DNA from: Paralvinella palmiformis
Taxonomy: Eukaryota; Annelida; Polychaeta; Terebellida; Alvinellidae
Direction: 5' to 3'
DNA: 64,000 bases
Assembly (NCBI GenBank): GCA_025642065.1
Contig: JAODUP010000165.1
Coordinates: 707,501 to 771,500, forward strand
A program made the translations under genes and the position numbers. How positions within the stretch are numbered: position 1 is the stretch's first letter; every line of letters starts with the position of its first letter. Below, piece by piece: positions 31,191 to 43,237 of the stretch. Below the pieces are notes generated by a model. That model searched no databases. It worked only from the letters and a program-made list of their open reading frames with translations, and was not told the DNA's origin.

Positions 31191-32236
31191 AATTATTATC
31201 ATATTAGATATTATATGTACTGATATATATGCTTTATTTCCAGTTATAGCTGTGTTATATATGTACTAATATATAAATTTGTTTTCTATTTAGATGGTAG
31301 TCGTTTGATCATAATTCTGTAAGAATTATAAACATCCCAAACACCTGAGCCCACGCCACCACACCTAACTGCATATACTTAGGGACGCTAAATTAAGCGT
31401 GAATGAACGTTCACTTAGTGATGAACGGAAACGTATGAGGGTTGGCTGTTAGGTTCGAGTAAATCATAGTATTTACTCAGGTTTGAGACGATATTTCGAT
31501 CTAGTCCAGTAATAATCCATTGTGCGGTATTGCTACTTTGTTTTTATTTTAGTTTATTCGCTTTAGTGAGTCCATACTGTGTTAGTGTACATTCTCTTTG
31601 TTATGAACAAACTGTAATGTTTGTTAACATGCTGAGGCTAATATATAGGGCTGGAATTTTCACTTAGGTTAGAGAAGAACTTCGACGCCAGACCAGTCGG
31701 ACGTGTATTGATACATGGTTCATATAGGTAGGATTTATTAAGTTATTCGAACCCAGAATAAAGTTGAGGTCAGCATCTGAGGTGTCGAAATGCTTTATAT
31801 ACAGGTTTCTTTTGGACCTCAGAAAATTACTGTTGAATGTAAACAGTTGGGGTCAAAATAGTTTATGATATGTATGTAGCAAGTCACCATTGAACCACAC
31901 GCACGTGTTGTTTGTTGCGAGCTGTGGTATCAAATGGTATGTTTTTTACGTGCTTCCGCTTTTTGTACGTAGCCTGCATGTAGCCGCTTTCCTGTGGGCG
32001 TGACATATTTGTCGCGTACGAAAAGCGAATTAGCTGGTTCCCACAGGCTGATGAGTAGACCAGACACATGCTTAGGTATACGCACACATTTATCAATATG
32101 TGGAGGTATGGAACATTTTATTTTTAGATTAATGTATGTATAGTTGTATTTAGATTTATGGAGGTAGGTTTCGAAGGATGTTTAGATATGTTGATGCTCT
32201 GTGCCTGTTGCCTGTTACTATGTACCCTAAAACACG
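31191..32236 (+). repeat. Unit C, copy 1, contiguous with Penelope 3' end
   Basis: A 1-kb segment ending ATGTACCCTAAAAC that recurs on the minus strand at 54062-55065 and 55362-56580, with an old fragment at 8597. It holds a conserved hairpin: CCTGTGGG at 31991 pairs with CCCACAGG at 32040, followed directly by CTGATGAG. About 120 bp present in the other two copies (GGGATCTAAATTAAAGCGCC...) is absent here near 31350. Open frames on either strand are short and differ between copies. Because the join to the Penelope end is the same in two loci, unit C may be part of the element's non-coding or tandem-repeat region. Confidence 0.7.
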
Positions 32237-32440
32237 CACGCACGCACGCACGTATATAATTCTGCCATAACGGTCTGCTAAAGCGCCGATATAATAGTGA
32301 CGAGTAGGTCATAGTATTTATTGGATTTGTATGTTTATGAGGTATTTGACCCTCCAGCAAATATCACAAGGCATATTATGCTGCGGTTGAGAAAGTTCCG
32401 TTTTCTATGCGTGGAGACCATATTTCCCGGTCCCTGCATT
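32237..32440. other. No recognised feature apart from (CGCA)n
   Basis: A short CGCACGCACGCACG run at 32235-32251. No other motif. Confidence 0.4.
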
Positions 32441-32549
32441 CAAGAAAAGTTGATCTAGAGCTATATATTCCGTGCACTATTTGCGTCTTTGGAGGCACGC
32501 CGTTTATATGTTTGGCCTGGTTATCCAGCATTTAAATGACTGTAGCAGA
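32441..32549 (+). repeat. Dispersed repeat D, copy 2
   Basis: See copy 1 at 17293; only a few base differences. Confidence 0.8.
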
Positions 32550-32912
32550 CACAGTACGCTCTTAAAGCATGTACTCCTGACTCAGGAATAGAAACACTGC
32601 ATCGCATCTCGAGCGGTGGCATTGGATACAGCTCGCGCGGTTGGTGGGTTTTATATAACAACTTATAAAATTCACCTTGGTTGTATGTGGGAATAGAATT
32701 ATCTTTCCTAGGTCCAGTTATGTCCAGTTTGTACTATGACATTCAAGATTAGCTCTAATCTGCTTGTCATAAATAACATATAAGAACTACAATAGCAGAC
32801 ATTAGGTCAGGTTTGAAAATGATAGCATAGTTCAAACAGTACGGAAGCTATGACGCGCTATTACGGTCTGCTTCAGCGCAGATGTCAGTCTTTTAATAGA
32901 AATTAAGATAAA
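32550..32912. other. No recognised gene
   Basis: No motif. Includes ATTACGGTCTGCTTCAGCGC, partly like CATAACGGTCTGCTAAAGCG at 32267, so a small duplicated word. Confidence 0.4.
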
Positions 32913-33343
32913 CAGTTTTAATAGTAGTCGCTTCATGACGCCTGCCTATTGTAAAAAACTGATCTTTGAAGACAGTGACAATTAGGTTATATGGTTTATA
33001 TAGTATTGCTTTGAAGAAAGATACAGCAATTTAAAAAATAGCTATAAATAGGGCTGCTTAGATAATTAATCTAAACATTCTCACTACTGCCGTGATCTGA
33101 CTTGGGTGTTTTACACCCAAACTCCACGGCTGTAGGTGATTCGCTTTTTGTTTTTGCTTGGCGGCTTAGGGACTGGTGAGACATTACACATGTCTCAGCA
33201 AGAAAAGTCGCCACTCTGGATTCAGTCCCCTGAAGAAACGTCCAGAGTTTGAATTCACGGTTCGAGATTCTCTGTGCCTGTGCCTTATAATACACAGCTA
33301 AAACACACACACACACACACGCGCGCGCGCACACACACACAGA
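32913..33343 (+). repeat. Family B retroposon with (CA)n tail, copy 2
   Basis: Matches 22193-22630 throughout, ending in a (CA)n tail interrupted by GCGCGCGCGC. Followed by AGAC/AGAG-rich sequence. Confidence 0.75.
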
Positions 33344-34082
33344 CAGATAGAGAAAGAGGGGGGAGGTAGAGAGAGCTACACCTAATTAAATCCAAATAAC
33401 TCATTCTATCAGTATCCATGGTACCCAGTAATCTAATGTCATAATATCAACATTTAGACAACATAACACACACACACAACAAACTATCTATGACAGACAC
33501 ACGGTAGCCAGTCTACATCCTCTGTCAAGTTATAGACTTAGAAGACAACGGCTAATGAAATGAAATGACACCCGAAAGACGTCACAAAATAATGTTATCT
33601 ACATCAGTCTATAGACAGTATACCTCAACGTCTAGATCACGTCGAATGGACGTTTTATCTCAAATAGACGCCTAGAAAACAAACACAAGCTTAAATAAAC
33701 CGTGAAAATTTTATTTTGGTTTACTTAGCGGGATATAACGGCATGAACTTGAGGAAGCGAATGTGCGTGCGTGCGTGTATGTGTGTTGTTTTGATATATT
33801 TTTTATCAACCTTACAGAATTGTGACCAAATAACCCCAACCTGAATATATTATTTTAAATCACCATAAAAAATATTTAAATTGAAGTGAAAAGAGAGAAT
33901 ATGCTACATAAAGGCACCTGTGATGCTCTAAAGCCTTATTTAACAGAGGTCAGATGCATGGAAACAGGTATAATGTTCTAAGGTATCCAAGTGTATCCAT
34001 GACTACACATAATCAATGGTAGGTAAGATGGTAGGTGAGTAAGTAGAACTTAGTAACATATCGTTATAAAATGTCTCCTGTA
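33344..34082. other. No recognised gene
   Basis: AT-rich sequence with a small (GT)n run near 33763-33786. Confidence 0.4.
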
Positions 34083-34158
34083 ATTATTATTATTATTACT
34101 AGTAGTAGTAGTATTAGCAGTAGTAGTAGTAGTAGTAGTTGTGATAGTAGTAGTAGAA
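34083..34158. repeat. (ATT)n-(AGT)n microsatellite
   Basis: ATT then AGT triplets. Confidence 0.93.
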
Positions 34159-34776
34159 AAGATTGTGAAGGATAAGGTAGCTCACTCCCACCATTTCCGG
34201 CCAATAATGCGTGACATCGCAAATGTTAATGCCCCCCCCCTAAGGTTGTCCTCTCAGAATAACTGTCAATTGTCGCAATTATTGGCTACACAATACTGTC
34301 CGTTTTTCTTTCTCGGCAACCCAGTACTACTGCGGTTAGATGGCGCCACCAGCAGTTTCGTCACGGGAAACTTGACCAAGTGAACTATCCTATTATCAAT
34401 TATCTTTGGTAGTACTTGTAATCATACTAATAGAAACAGCAACCGATTGTAGTACTAACAGCAGCCAACTATGTGACAACAATAAGACGACGTTAGATCG
34501 AAAAACAAGAAGCAGAAAACCTTTACACTCTTACTACTTCAGCGTCAACCTCGACAAGATTAAGAATAAATATAACAATAGGTTTTGTTACCATCTGACC
34601 TATATTTCGATTTTCAGGACGTCATGACCTAGTTATAGCAAATCTACCACTTTTGGACCGAATCTAGGCCAAATCCGCCCCTTAATTCCCACCTGAACAT
34701 GAACGTTGTACTAAGTGAAGCGGGATAACTGACAGTCGTTGACAACTTTTTTTGGCCATTCCCTGTAAATGTTGCT
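34159..34776. other. No recognised gene
   Basis: Two short open frames (34141-34383 and 34406-34627) begin in or after the microsatellite and show no domain. Confidence 0.4.
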
Positions 34777-34950
34777 GTTATTGCGGCCACTTTTGTGCCC
34801 GAGGTAGGCTAAATGGGGCGAGCGACCTCCAACGGTAATGAGGCGAAGTGAAAGATTTAAGACTCTTTTGACATAGCGCGTCCGGGCTTTGAACCAAGGT
34901 ACTATAGATATTTGGCCAACCGCGCCACTAGTTAGGCCATAGAGGCTTCC
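34777..34950 (-). mobile_element. tRNA-derived SINE (S1-related subfamily)
   Basis: The plus strand reads GCGGCCACTTTTGTGCCCGA, GGTAGGCTAAATGGGGCGAG and GGTAATGAGGCGAAGTGAAA, then the head complement (CTAGTTAGGCCATAGAGGCT). The head resembles the copy at 9121-9303. Confidence 0.8.
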
Positions 34951-35552
34951 CCCACGCCATTCCCTAAATTCATGATCGCGTGAAATCGAAGACTTATTCT
35001 AAATAGATTTCCATTTTAAATGTTTTAACAGCGCCATCTTTAGTCATCTCTTAACGCCATAACGAAACGTTAGGCGGTGCTATTAACTATAGGGTGACAG
35101 GGAACACCAATCCGCCTTACCAACACCAGTTTATATTAAATTTAAGTCGAGTAATATTTCAAGTAAAAAGCTCATTTTTATCGAAAGCAACAATCGATAT
35201 TATGTCAATTAAGTTATTAAGTACGATTTTCCAGTTTAATTGCCGATCCCCGTGGAAAGCCATTACAACCACAAATGGCTTCCGTTAACTGACTTCTACT
35301 GTCTTCAATAATTGCTGTCCAAATAAAAGGCGGAAGCCATAACTAAATACGCCCGCTGAATTGTTTGCCGGTTAACGCCTCGGGATTGAATTAACAGTGT
35401 TGTCGCGTGACGTTCACGATTTCAGGGATTCGGCTTGAATCTGGATTATTTATGAAATCGGAGACGTTCATATATACTGAGTTTTGGTTTTGTTGGTAGT
35501 GTGACCCATTAGGGCGTCGGTAATTTGGTGTTGAATAATTAGAAAGTGACTC

Positions 35553-35558
<6 letters not shown>
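34951..35558. other. No recognised gene
   Basis: Plain sequence with no match. Confidence 0.4.

Positions 35559-35632
<74 letters not shown>
35559..35632. repeat. (CT)n-(AT)n microsatellite
   Basis: CT run, TTTTCTC, then AT run. Confidence 0.96.
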
Positions 35633-35635
<3 letters not shown>

Positions 35636-35837
35636 TTTATTTTAATCCCAGTAATTCTCTCTCCCACTCTAGAATGACAAAATCTTATATTTTTTATTTT
35701 AATAATAACTTCTTTTTATTGGTTTACAACCCAATTAACCTTATTATGGTCATTGATTAGTCTAAGAACTTCACGTTTGAATTACACCTACAGGGTTGTA
35801 TAGAGTTGAATAATATTAACAAATAATACCATATACA

Positions 35838-35960
35838 TAGATAGACAGACAGATAGACAGATAGATAGATAGATAGATAGATATAGATATATAGATAGAT
35901 AGATGATAGATAGATAGATAGATCATTAGATAGTAGAACATAGATAGAATGATAAATATA

Positions 35961-36036
<76 letters not shown>

Positions 36037-36076
36037 GTAGGTAGATAGATAGTAGGTAGATAGATAGGTAGGTAGG

Positions 36077-36150
<74 letters not shown>

Positions 36151-36186
36151 CATTGATTGATAGATAGAAAGATAGGTAGCTAGATA

Positions 36187-36217
<31 letters not shown>
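35838..36217. repeat. (AGAT)n-(AT)n-(AGAT)n-(TGAT)n compound array
   Basis: About 380 bp of GATA-type repeats with AGGT variants, an internal AT run (35967-35998) and a terminal GATT run. Confidence 0.97.
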
Positions 36218-36221
<4 letters not shown>

Positions 36222-36271
36222 AACAATAAACCATTCGAGGTTGCCAGTCACGTAAAAAACTGTCATTTTGG

Positions 36272-36272
36272 C

Positions 36273-36320
<48 letters not shown>

Positions 36321-36330
36321 TATTATTTAT
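36272..36330. repeat. (ATT)n microsatellite
   Basis: About 18 ATT units. Confidence 0.95.
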
Positions 36331-36620
36331 TTAGTTGAAATATCACAAAATACGCCCGAATGTTTAAGCAAATGTCTAATTTCGATCAAAGAGACAATCC
36401 AATCCTTTTGTCTCCTGAAAAGTCACCAATTTCCCTTTTCTGGTGTAACCATTTACTTACTGATAACAAACAGAACGGATATCGCCTTGGTGCCTTTCAT
36501 TTCTCGTTGAGGTCGAGTAAATACACTAAAGGTCATAGTAGAAAGGAAACGAGAATGCTGTTTTCAGAGAGCTACCTTTATTATCTCGACAAGTCTGTAA
36601 TGGGACACAATACGCCCGAG
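36331..36620. other. No recognised gene
   Basis: A 107-codon frame (36360-36683) runs into a SINE and is not considered coding. Confidence 0.4.
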
Positions 36621-36621
36621 G

Positions 36622-36720
36622 TGATGATGATGATGATGATGATGATGATTGATGTTTTACGGCCACTTTTGTACACAAGGTAGGCTAAATAGGCCGAGCG
36701 ACCTCCAAAGGTAATGCGCC
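36622..36720 (-). mobile_element. SINE S1 3' fragment
   Basis: The plus strand reads (GAT)n, GATTGATGTTTTACGGCCAC, AGGTAGGCTAAATAGGCCGA and GACCTCCAAAGGTAATGCGC. A 5'-truncated copy. Confidence 0.8.
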
Positions 36721-36984
36721 TGAGAGAAGAGTCGGTAATCGTTGGATATCGTATTATTTTAATCTTAAATAACATATTTACCTAGACGAAAACTAACTTC
36801 TGGGGGATGTTTACTTTCCGTAAAACAAGTTCGATCCAAATAAAGGATAAGGTTACAGAGATAACAGTTGATGTACATCTTCTTATTTAGGAGAGGAAAT
36901 ATGGGTAAGTATTGTCCATCCTTATATATCTCTAACCCGATATTAGATACATCACGTTGAGATCGTATTTTATGATACCATGAA
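36721..36984. other. No recognised feature
   Basis: AT-rich sequence. Confidence 0.4.
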
Positions 36985-37188
36985 TAAATTATTATTATTA
37001 TTGTTATTATTATTATCATTATCATGATCAGTAGTCGTAAGAGTAGTAATAGTATTATTAGTACTATTATTATTATTATTAGTAGTAGTAGTAGTAGTAG
37101 TAGCAGCCGCAGCAGTAATAGTAGTAGCAGCAGCAGTCAAAGTAGTAGCAGTATTAGTAATAGTAGTAGCAGGATACATACTAATTAT
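36985..37188. repeat. (ATT)n/(AGT)n/(AGC)n trinucleotide region
   Basis: ATT runs followed by AGT and CAGCAG variants with short interruptions. Confidence 0.93.
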
Positions 37189-37899
37189 AGCTCTGGTTGT
37201 ATATCTATATTTTCCTAAATACCAGTAGAACGCGTCCTCGAGACGCCGCGATTGTGTCTGGACACGATAACAGTGCGGCCAAAAGGCCAAGAAACGAGTT
37301 GACCCTGACTTCTTAGTACAGGACCATGTAGCTGCAACATGACATCTTATGGCTGGCCACGGTCTTCTTCAAGAGTGGAAGGACATATTGAAGGACATAT
37401 TGAAGGACACGACTGTTGTCCTGTACGAGAAGCTCTGTCGTTGATAATGGACATAGGTAAGGGATTAATGTTGTTAGTACATAAAGGTCGACTAGTGATA
37501 GGAAATGATGCTCATAATAGAAAAGATAATAGCTAATGTGCGTTCATAAACCTACACGCACGCGCGCGTGCTCAGAAAGACGCACGTACTCACAAACATA
37601 CACACACGCACAGATTCATGCATGTACGCATGTTGTGGCACTCATTCTAACTAATCAGTTCCTTATGATGTAGATTCTCTACTGATCCGCTACCTAAATA
37701 AGAGGACATTCTTCTCGGTGTTAATCTCTTATAATATCTTATTAATACAACGTCAGCTGTAAGGTGTGTTATTATGGATTAGCCGAGGAGCTAATAGTAA
37801 AGCATATGGACAATATCCAGACAGCTGTCTTAGTCAGGTATCCATTAATGAGAAATATTTGTGTCAACATCCGAAAACTTAACATTATTAACAGTATAT
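37189..37899. other. No recognised gene
   Basis: Contains a small direct repeat GGACATATTGAA (37380-37403) and an alternating CACGCGCGCGTG patch near 37557-37569. Confidence 0.4.
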
Positions 37900-38048
37900 A
37901 AAGATAAGATAATAATAGTTATGATGGTGATGATCCTACTATTATTACTAATACAACTACTGCTACTACCACTACAATTATTATTATTATTATTATTATT
38001 GTTAGTAATAGTAGTAGTAGTAATAGTAGTAGTAGTAGTCTTTTTTTA

Positions 38049-38110
<62 letters not shown>

Positions 38111-38160
38111 TTTTAGTCTTACTATTACTACTACTACTATTACTGCTACTATCATTGTTT
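37900..38160. repeat. (ATT)n/(ACT)n/(AGT)n trinucleotide region
   Basis: Multiple interleaved triplet arrays on both sides of a T-run at 38041. Confidence 0.95.
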
Positions 38161-38351
38161 TTATTAGTACTATTATTATAATTATAATTGTAAAACATAA
38201 ACTATTATCATCATCATCATCATCCGGATTATAAAACTAAATTCCATTGATCCTTGTATGTTTTATGTTTGAGTAGAATATCTCGGTCTGATAATCATCT
38301 TTTTATAATGAGTAGTCCATCAAATATATAGGTTAATCACTCTAAATTCCT

Positions 38352-38352
<1 letters not shown>
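38161..38352. other. No recognised feature
   Basis: Short AT-rich spacer. Confidence 0.4.
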
Positions 38353-38382
<30 letters not shown>

Positions 38383-38436
38383 CTACTACTACTACTAATA
38401 CAACAACAACAACAACAACAACAACAACTAATACTA

Positions 38437-38469
<33 letters not shown>

Positions 38470-38716
38470 ATAATAATAATAATCCCACTACTGCTACTAC
38501 TACTACTATTACTACTTCTACTTCTACTACTATTATGTTACTACTGCTACTACTACTACTATTACTATTACTACTTCTACTACTACTATTACTTTACTAC
38601 TACTACTACTACTATTACTATTACTACTTCTACTACTACTATTACTTTACTACTACTACTGATACTACTCCTACTACTATTTCTACTACTACCACTACTA
38701 CTACAACTACTCCTAT

Positions 38717-38781
<65 letters not shown>

Positions 38782-38800
38782 ATAATAATAATAATAATAA
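38353..38800. repeat. (CAA)n/(ACT)n/(AAT)n trinucleotide region
   Basis: About 450 bp of ACA, ACT and AAT triplets. Two near-identical internal blocks of roughly 58 bp (CTACTACTATTACTTTACTA...) at about 38576 and 38634 show local duplication. Confidence 0.96.
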
Positions 38801-39572
<772 letters not shown>

Positions 39573-39591
39573 AGAGAGGGAAAAAAAAAAA

Positions 39592-41390
39592 TAATAATAA
39601 TAATGTATATTTAATCAAGCGCCCTTACTTGCAGGAGCCATTCAAAGGCGCTGTACAAATAATATGCAATATAATAAAATCCAACTAATATGTCTGTAAA
39701 AACCCTATTAGAGATTTAAAATATAATTATTATTAATCTGTGAACATGTATGTTTTTAGAACTGATTGACAATTTTCAAGAAATGACGCATTTCTAATAT
39801 CCGCCGGCAACCTATTCCAAAAAGTGGAGGTTGCACAACTGAACGCATAATTACCATATAATTTGAGCTGAGACACCATTTCACACAGGTATTCGGGTGC
39901 TAAAGCATTATTAGATTTACAAGTTATTAATAACATCTTGAAATGTTCAACGGGTAGCCAATTTAGTTTTTGAATAATTCGGGTGATATGATCATACTTT
40001 CGAGTATTTGTGACTATGCGAGTTGAACTATTCTGAATTCGCTGAAGGCGATTGATGGCATAATCAGATATGCCATATAGCAGGGAGTTACAATAGTCTA
40101 TACGATATTTAACAACGGCATGGACTACAGTTACAAGTGTTTCTTGTGTCAAGAATGCTTCTAAATGTCATTAAGAAGGTAGTAGGCAACTCGGCATACT
40201 GATGTGACATATTAATCCCTAAAATTAATCCCTAGAATTTTTACTAAACCAATAAGGGGTAATCGAAGATGCACTCATCTAATAAAGACAATAGCATTAT
40301 AGATGGGTGCATCAATATGCCACATGTCACATCAATATGCCGAGTTGCCTACTACCATTAATGTGGTGATGCCAAATATATAATATGTGTCTTATTACCA
40401 TTCAGTCTTAGAAGAGTAATCCATAGCCGAATATCAGCAATATAATGCTCTAAAATTCTCAAGAAAGAGGCAAAAATTAACTCATTGTCAGGATCCAGTG
40501 ATATATATACAGCTGTGTCATCAGCATACAAGTGATATTTAACCCCATATCACTGCACAACGATCCTAAGAAGACGGGTATCCATTGTGAAAATCATTGG
40601 ACCAAGAACTGAACTTTGTGGTACACCAGATAACAACAAATGAACGTCAGATAAAATACCAAGAACAGATACTCTCTGGGAGCATTGTTCCAGATATGAT
40701 CGAAACCAATCATGTACTTTACCTGACAGACCAAACATGTCTTTTAACCTACAGAAAGAACAGTATGGTCAACTGTATCAAATGCCGTAACAGGTCCAGA
40801 AGAACATTAATACTAGCTTACCTTAATCAATTGACATCATAATATCATTTTTCACTCGAACCAAGGCTGTTTCAGTGCTGTGACCAATTTTATATGCAGA
40901 CTGTAGTGATTCATTAAAGTTATTATTGATTAAACATTTAGTAAGATGGAAAGAAAATGCTCTTTCCATAACTTTAGATAAACATATAAGATTTCAATCA
41001 GGTCTATGATTGTTTAGAATATAACAGTCCAAATTGTGTTTTTTATTAATGGCTTTACAAGGGCAGCTTTCATGGATCGTAGGAAAACACCCAGAGATAA
41101 TGATATATCTACTATATTTGTAATCGGGCTTATTCCACAGAAAGCATGAGATGACCTTTTCCGCTGGACTGGAACCCACTATGTATATTTAATATGTTTT
41201 GACAGAAGAAGTTATTAAAACAATGGGCCATCTCTTTATCTGAGTTGATATTATTTGGGAGGACAGTTTGACTTTTATCTAATACTTTATTCACAACACT
41301 GAAAACAGTCCTTTGATTTCCCTTGGATGCTTTGATCTTTTTATTATAATATTCCGAATTTACTGAGCTTGAAAATTTCACAATGAACAC
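39592..41390 (-). pseudogene. CR1/L2-type LINE, reverse transcriptase part, decayed
   Basis: Read 41390 to 39592. First comes YYNKKIKASKGNQRTVFSVV (linker before RT). Next is NNHRPD-NLICLSKVMERAF and NESLQSAYKIGHSTETALVR (RT fingers). Then LSGKVHDWFRSYLEQCSQRV, GVPQSSVLGPMIF and YADDTAVYI (catalytic motif near 40530), then ADIRLWIT. After a gap and a MITE insertion, LTQETLVTVVHAV, RIDYCNSLLYG, RLQRIQNSSTRIV and WNRLPADIRNASF follow (C-terminal domain, stop at 39733). The 3' UTR (39592-39670) matches the LINE tails at 5583, 15568 and 47700 and ends in (AAT)n. Several stops and frameshifts break the reading frame; the YADD active-site codons are intact. The endonuclease part is missing. Confidence 0.88.
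40178..40356. mobile_element. 179-bp MITE inside the LINE
   Basis: 33-bp terminal inverted repeats (40178-40210 and 40324-40356, one mismatch) start GGTAGTAGGCAACTCGGCAT. Inner sequence also folds: GATGCACTCATCTA near 40269 faces TAGATGGGTGCATC near 40300. LINE coding sequence lies on both sides. ATTAA occurs on both flanks but three bases off on the left, so the target duplication is uncertain. No coding capacity. Confidence 0.8.
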
Positions 41391-41407
41391 ACAAACCGGT
41401 CCTGATG

Positions 41408-41424
41408 CACAGATAGATAGATAT

Positions 41425-41475
<51 letters not shown>
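41408..41475. repeat. (AGAT)n microsatellite
   Basis: GATA-type array followed by GAGGGAGAGAG. Confidence 0.95.
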
Positions 41476-41476
<1 letters not shown>

Positions 41477-41577
41477 GGGAGAGAGAAATACATAGAGGCA
41501 GATAAACAGTCAGACAGCAGATAGTAAAATAGACAGACAGACATACAGCAAGAAAAAAAAAATATATATATTATAAA

Positions 41578-41637
41578 GGCATACATGCATACATACATAC
41601 ATACATACATACATACATACATACATACATACATACA

Positions 41638-41670
<33 letters not shown>

Positions 41671-41690
41671 GCATACATACATCAACGCAA
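41578..41690. repeat. (ATAC)n microsatellite
   Basis: Over 20 CATA units with GCATAC variants at both ends. Confidence 0.96.
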
Positions 41691-41999
41691 CTTTTCTAAG
41701 TGGAGGACCCATTGGTAAACTGGCCTTTTTCAGCAGGCAGAACATATAGCATTGTTGATATTGATTAGGAATAGATCTAATTTAGCCTAATAATATTATT
41801 GTCACAGTGTACATCTGACTGTGACGATTCTAGCTTTTCACATATTCATTCTTGGCCACAACATTACGTATACATAATCATCTCAAATCGAACACGATAT
41901 ATTTCACGCCGATACACCACTTAGGCTTTATAATGTCAATTATCAATCTTCGTGAAAACAAATGTTGTCATCTTGACTAGAGCTAGTGTGATGCTGTAG
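41691..41999. other. No recognised feature
   Basis: Plain AT-rich sequence. May be the unrecognisable 3' end of the hAT remnant. Confidence 0.35.
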
Positions 42000-42735
42000 C
42001 TACAAAAGCAGCTGGTCGACGTCCGGCTGTAAACTGGTGCAAGAAAGTGTCCAGGTGTCTTCCAAGCGATCGTCCCTCAGCTGTGTCCTCCTCTTGCAAT
42101 TTACGAGGTTCATCTTTGAGAACACCTGTTTGCAAACATATTTACTTGCGAGCAAACCGACCTTGATCTTTACGTGATTGATCAATTCAGGGAACTCTTC
42201 CGCTGACAAGTGATTTCGATAGAACTCTACTAAAGGCATCTTCTTAAAGGTCGATTTCAATGCTGATGAGCATTGCAGTTCGATGAGTTTGGACCATTCC
42301 GGTGCATAATCAAATCGATTGGAAACGATATCGAGTCCACATTGCGAGCCCCTATGTCAGTGAATCGATCTTCAAACTTCCGTATCAGTAGTTCAACGGC
42401 GCACCATAGGTTTTCATGACACACAGTCGTTCTGGTTTTTGTTCTATTGTGTCCGTACCTATTTATACCGCATCCAAAACATCTGTTCCAATTGTCTTCC
42501 CCTTCAATGGTACAAGTCGTATGAATTCTTCTCTTATACGGAATTTCATATCGACACCACGTACGAACACTGCCAACTATGCAGTGCTCTTGTGTATCAG
42601 TGGTTTCATCGAGTGTAAGCGAGTAGCACCTGAATCCCTCAGCACGATTTCGGAATGTTGACACCAGCTGCGAGTTCAGCAACACGTCGAGCAAGTTGAT
42701 GGCTACGAAGAGGAGTTTCTCTCTCTCTTCCACCC

Positions 42736-42755
<20 letters not shown>
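42000..42755 (-). pseudogene. hAT-superfamily transposase remnant
   Basis: The minus strand reads FRCYSLTLDETTDTQEHCIV (catalytic D-E-[ST]-T-D block of hAT transposases, near 42620). A scrambled middle follows, then LLIRKFEDRFTDIGARNVDS. After a frame change, KSTFKKMPLVEFYR comes before EEFPELINHVKIKVG, ASKYVCKQVFSKMNLVNCKR and RLEDTWTLSCTSLQPDVDQL (C-terminal dimerisation domain), with a stop at 42000. The last block corresponds to the FGSTYLCEQ-FS-M-K motif of the transposase group related to vertebrate GTF2IRD2/ZBED-like proteins; CKQVFSKM is well preserved. At least one frameshift (near 42257) and the missing N-terminus make it non-functional. No TIRs were found. Confidence 0.75.

Positions 42756-42756
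<1 letters not shown>

Positions 42757-42804
<48 letters not shown>
42757..42804. repeat. (CT)n-(AT)n microsatellite at the hAT 5' edge
   Basis: CT run followed by AT run, marking the end of the hAT homology. Confidence 0.96.
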
Positions 42805-42806
<2 letters not shown>

Positions 42807-43060
42807 GATATCCCAATATGGGTAACATATAACCATTTGAACGTATTTGTTTTTAATAATAAGTGTATTACCAATTATTCGAATTCATACCAGGGATGTA
42901 GGTTTGTTATTTGTCATCAATCAACTTGTTAGTTACTGTAATTCACATCACAAAACCTCATGGTAGTACAGTATTGTATTAAACCAGTCCAATAACATTA
43001 ATCGCTATACCTTCCCAATACTACGATCTTTTTCTACAATCAAGCTGTTGATCACCAACA

Positions 43061-43191
43061 GGGACTGGTGAGACATTACACATGTCTCAACAAGAAAAGT
43101 CGCCACTCTGAATTCAGTCCCCTGAAGAAACGTCCAGAGTTTGAATTCCCGGTTCGAGATTATCTGTGCCTGTGCCTTATTATACACAGCT

Positions 43192-43235
<44 letters not shown>
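43061..43235 (+). repeat. Family B retroposon, 5'-truncated copy 3
   Basis: Starts at GGGACTGGTGAGACATTACA and ends at the common ACACAGCTAAAA(CA)n terminus. Confidence 0.8.

Positions 43236-43237
<2 letters not shown>

Noticed and set aside
35816..36226. 136-codon poly-(SIYL) frame
   Set aside because: Translation of (AGAT)n and (TGAT)n arrays.
41578..41690. CRISPR-like array among the short tandem repeats
   Set aside because: The repeats are directly adjacent with no spacers; this is a tetranucleotide microsatellite in a eukaryotic genome.
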